A stretch of DNA of 32,840 bases, from the IMG/VR virus record IMGVR_UViG_3300023116_000184, positions 1 to 32,840 of that record, one strand, 5' to 3'. Below the pieces are notes generated by a model. It did no database searches. It worked only from the letters and a program-made list of their open reading frames with translations, and had not been told where the DNA came from. This DNA comes from a virus. The position numbers and the translations under genes were made by a program. Each line of letters begins with the position of its first letter. Position 1 is the first letter of the stretch. Below are positions 31,217 to 32,840 of this stretch, piece by piece.

Positions 31217-32309
31217 CGTTAGTATTCACTTCCAATAATGCTTCTTCATAAAGACTTAAGGTTTCACTTAATATTTTATCTTTATTATCTTCAATTTCAA
31301 GTTTTTCTACATATTCTGTGAGTAATAAATCCATATCAATCTCGACAGATTCGAAATCATCTGCTGTTTTGTTAGAACTTGAAGTGATTATTTCAGCGTT
31401 AAAATCTAAAGGTTTCAATTTGGATAGTCTATCGGAAATAGCATACACCTTTTCGATATCCACTTCCTCATCCACTATCAACTTTGTGATATTACCTTTG
31501 AAATCATTCTTCAGAATTGCGATCTCATCCTCATCTTTTGCCAATATCTTGGAAAGAGAGACCTTGATGTGTTTCGGAGAAACGTCATTCTTTATAAATT
31601 CCATTTCTCCGGTGCTGAAATTCAAAATCTCTACACCCTTTTCTTCTTGATAATCCGACCAATTCTGCTCATACGTATTACCAATGTATTTGATAATGCC
31701 GCTTTTGTACTTCTTCTCTGAACGAACATGGAAATGACCAGTTATAACCTTGTCAATCTTCTTTAGAAGACTAGCGGAATTAATTGAGTGGTGGTTCTTC
31801 TCACAAATCTTAACCTTATTCACTCTAAACGTTTCAATTTCCAAATGACCAAACGCATAATCCACTTTAGAAGGGATCTCAGAATAGTCAAACCCCCAAG
31901 GGAGGAATGCGATAGTTTTGTCCATATACTCGAAAGAAGTCGTTTCATCAACAACAACTATATTATCCCATTTTTCGAAAATTTGCGTGGAGTGAATCCT
32001 TGCATTATCCTTGTAGTAACAATCGTGATTCCCTACCAATATGATAATTTGAAAATCTTTTAATGTCTCAAGGAACTTATTCGCAGTGTAAACCGCTGTT
32101 AGATTCAACTCTTCACGGTAATGGAAAAAATCTCCAAGGAAAATGAGTGTGTTTATATGATTATCGTTAGCAGTCTGTTTCAGCCATTCAACATACCCAA
32201 GTGCGGTTTTATGGAAGGCAGACGAGTTCATTTTGTTTCCAATGTGGAGATCAGAAAACAAGAGAACTCGTTCTTCGAGCATCTGTTTAATTCGTTCTAT
32301 TTTAGTCAT
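31209..32309 (-). CDS. 47: Recombination nuclease subunit gp47 (SbcD/Mre11-like)
   Basis: A 366-residue metallophosphoesterase (T4 gp47 is 339). Motifs in order: FSDLHIG with Asp20 and His22, GDFFH (59-63), GNHDCY (93-98), FGHLEIE (153-159) and GHFHVRS (191-197). All metal ligands are thus present. I chose ATG 32309, which overlaps the gp55 stop by 8 nt. The further upstream ATG at 32351 would overlap gp55 much more, and ATG 32282 is an alternative that leaves ten residues before the first motif. It is the nuclease partner of gp46. Confidence 0.9.
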   Translation of the reverse strand: MTKIERIKQMLEERVLLFSDLHIGNKMNSSAFHKTALGYVEWLKQTANDNHINTLIFLGDFFHYREELNLTAVYTANKFLETLKDFQIIILVGNHDCYYKDNARIHSTQIFEKWDNIVVVDETTSFEYMDKTIAFLPWGFDYSEIPSKVDYAFGHLEIETFRVNKVKICEKNHHSINSASLLKKIDKVITGHFHVRSEKKYKSGIIKYIGNTYEQNWSDYQEEKGVEILNFSTGEMEFIKNDVSPKHIKVSLSKILAKDEDEIAILKNDFKGNITKLIVDEEVDIEKVYAISDRLSKLKPLDFNAEIITSSSNKTADDFESVEIDMDLLLTEYVEKLEIEDNKDKILSETLSLYEEALLEVNTNDE

Positions 32310-32748
32310 AAGAATTGTAATCGTGGTCTTCGGTTTCCCTACTACCTTCAAGCATTATATCATCATGTACTGTGTCATGCAAATTCAAAACGAACTCTTT
32401 TTCCTTTTTCTCACGCTTGATTCGGTTACAAAACGCATTGAACGCTATTCGGGTGAAATAAGAAAAGGCGTTGCCCTTCTCTTTGGCGAACTTTTTCTTG
32501 TCGATAGCCTGCAACATCTTAACAATAGCATCCCCAACCATCTCATCTTTATAGCTGTAATTGATGAAATTAGGTGCGAATGAAAGACGAGTCGATATCT
32601 TTAAAACGCAATCCGCTAATTCATCGCATATCACACCCGTCCCATAAGACTCCACAATAAGGTCTGCAAACCTTTTCGAGTCTACGTAGTGTTCTTTTTT
32701 AGGTTTCTTTGATTTCGATTCTTTTGATTTTGAATCCTTCTTCTTCAT
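32302..32748 (-). CDS. 55: Late-transcription sigma factor gp55
   Basis: A 148-residue sigma-like protein, compact compared with T4 gp55 (185). A Lys/Ser-rich N-terminus (1-25) precedes a helical domain that ends in NAFSYFTRIAFNAFCNRIKR (about 93-112), the region-2-like segment that opens the late promoter. A good site, AGAGGAAAT, lies before the ATG. In T4, gp55 directs host RNA polymerase to TATAAATA promoters, like the one at 11094-11101 here. T4 gp55 also carries a clamp-binding C-terminus; here the protein ends acidic and aromatic (DHDYNSYD), and I cannot tell whether that works the same way. Confidence 0.88.
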   Translation of the reverse strand: MKKKDSKSKESKSKKPKKEHYVDSKRFADLIVESYGTGVICDELADCVLKISTRLSFAPNFINYSYKDEMVGDAIVKMLQAIDKKKFAKEKGNAFSYFTRIAFNAFCNRIKREKKEKEFVLNLHDTVHDDIMLEGSRETEDHDYNSYD

Positions 32749-32840
32749 ATATTTCCTCTCTTTTCAATAAGTGCTTCTTTCCATATCTCAACATATCCGC
32801 AATGTCGAAAATTATTAACAATGTTTTATTGGCGTGTAAG

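Noticed and set aside
32749-32840. Open frame running into gp55 from the right edge
   Set aside because: One frame is open through the edge but reads across the gp55 start. The other frames stop within the first 26 bases of this gap. No gene or promoter could be supported in this stretch.

Overview
This window looks like part of the genome of a strictly lytic T4-like myovirus (Caudoviricetes, T4 superfamily). Evidence for this is recognisable homologues of T4 genes 48, 53, 5, 45, 32, 59, 41, uvsX, 43, 46, 47 and 55, tight gene packing with 1-29 nt overlaps, and no integrase, tRNA, CRISPR or transposon. The DNA is AT-rich. The sigma70-like promoters point to a bacterial host, but the sequence does not say which one. 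Unusual cargo suggests a non-enteric, possibly marine, relative of T4; that last point is inference.

Left arm (1-10725, plus strand): late tail and baseplate genes. The order is a probable gp29-like tape measure, the gp48 tube cap, the gp53 wedge protein, a probable gp27-like hub, three unrecognised proteins, a lysozyme-less gp5-like central spike with an unusual Cys-rich insertion, and an unrecognised Cys-containing protein. No internal late promoter is visible on this strand, so the block is probably transcribed from upstream of the window.

Right arm (10726-32748, minus strand; read from high to low coordinates): the replication, recombination and transcription block. It runs gp55 (late sigma), gp47 (SbcD-like nuclease), a seven-gene sugar-modification cassette, two microproteins, an IMP dehydrogenase/GMP reductase-like enzyme, gp46 (SbcC-like), a GT-B glycosyltransferase, gp43 DNA polymerase, a small conserved-looking protein, UvsX, gp41 helicase, a small protein, gp59 helicase loader, gp32 SSB, two accessory proteins, gp45 clamp and two small proteins. 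The 55-47-46-43-uvsX-41 order and the 59-32 pair match T4. However, 45/44/62/regA are absent from between 46 and 43, and gp45 lies downstream of gp32. Three sigma70-like promoters are visible: before the microprotein/guaB-like/46/43 genes, before the uvsX/41 genes, and before gene 32.

The two most striking observations are these. (1) The cassette between gp47 and gp46 encodes four or five glycosyltransferase-like proteins, a pyruvyltransferase-like protein and a methyltransferase-like protein, with no membrane flippase or polymerase. It may decorate the virion, DNA or another soluble acceptor. (2) The whole gap before the last minus-strand gene (11077-11116) is a hairpin whose loop holds a perfect T4 late promoter (TATAAATA) and whose arm covers the ribosome binding site. 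This is the same logic as the early-silent, late-translated genes of T4.
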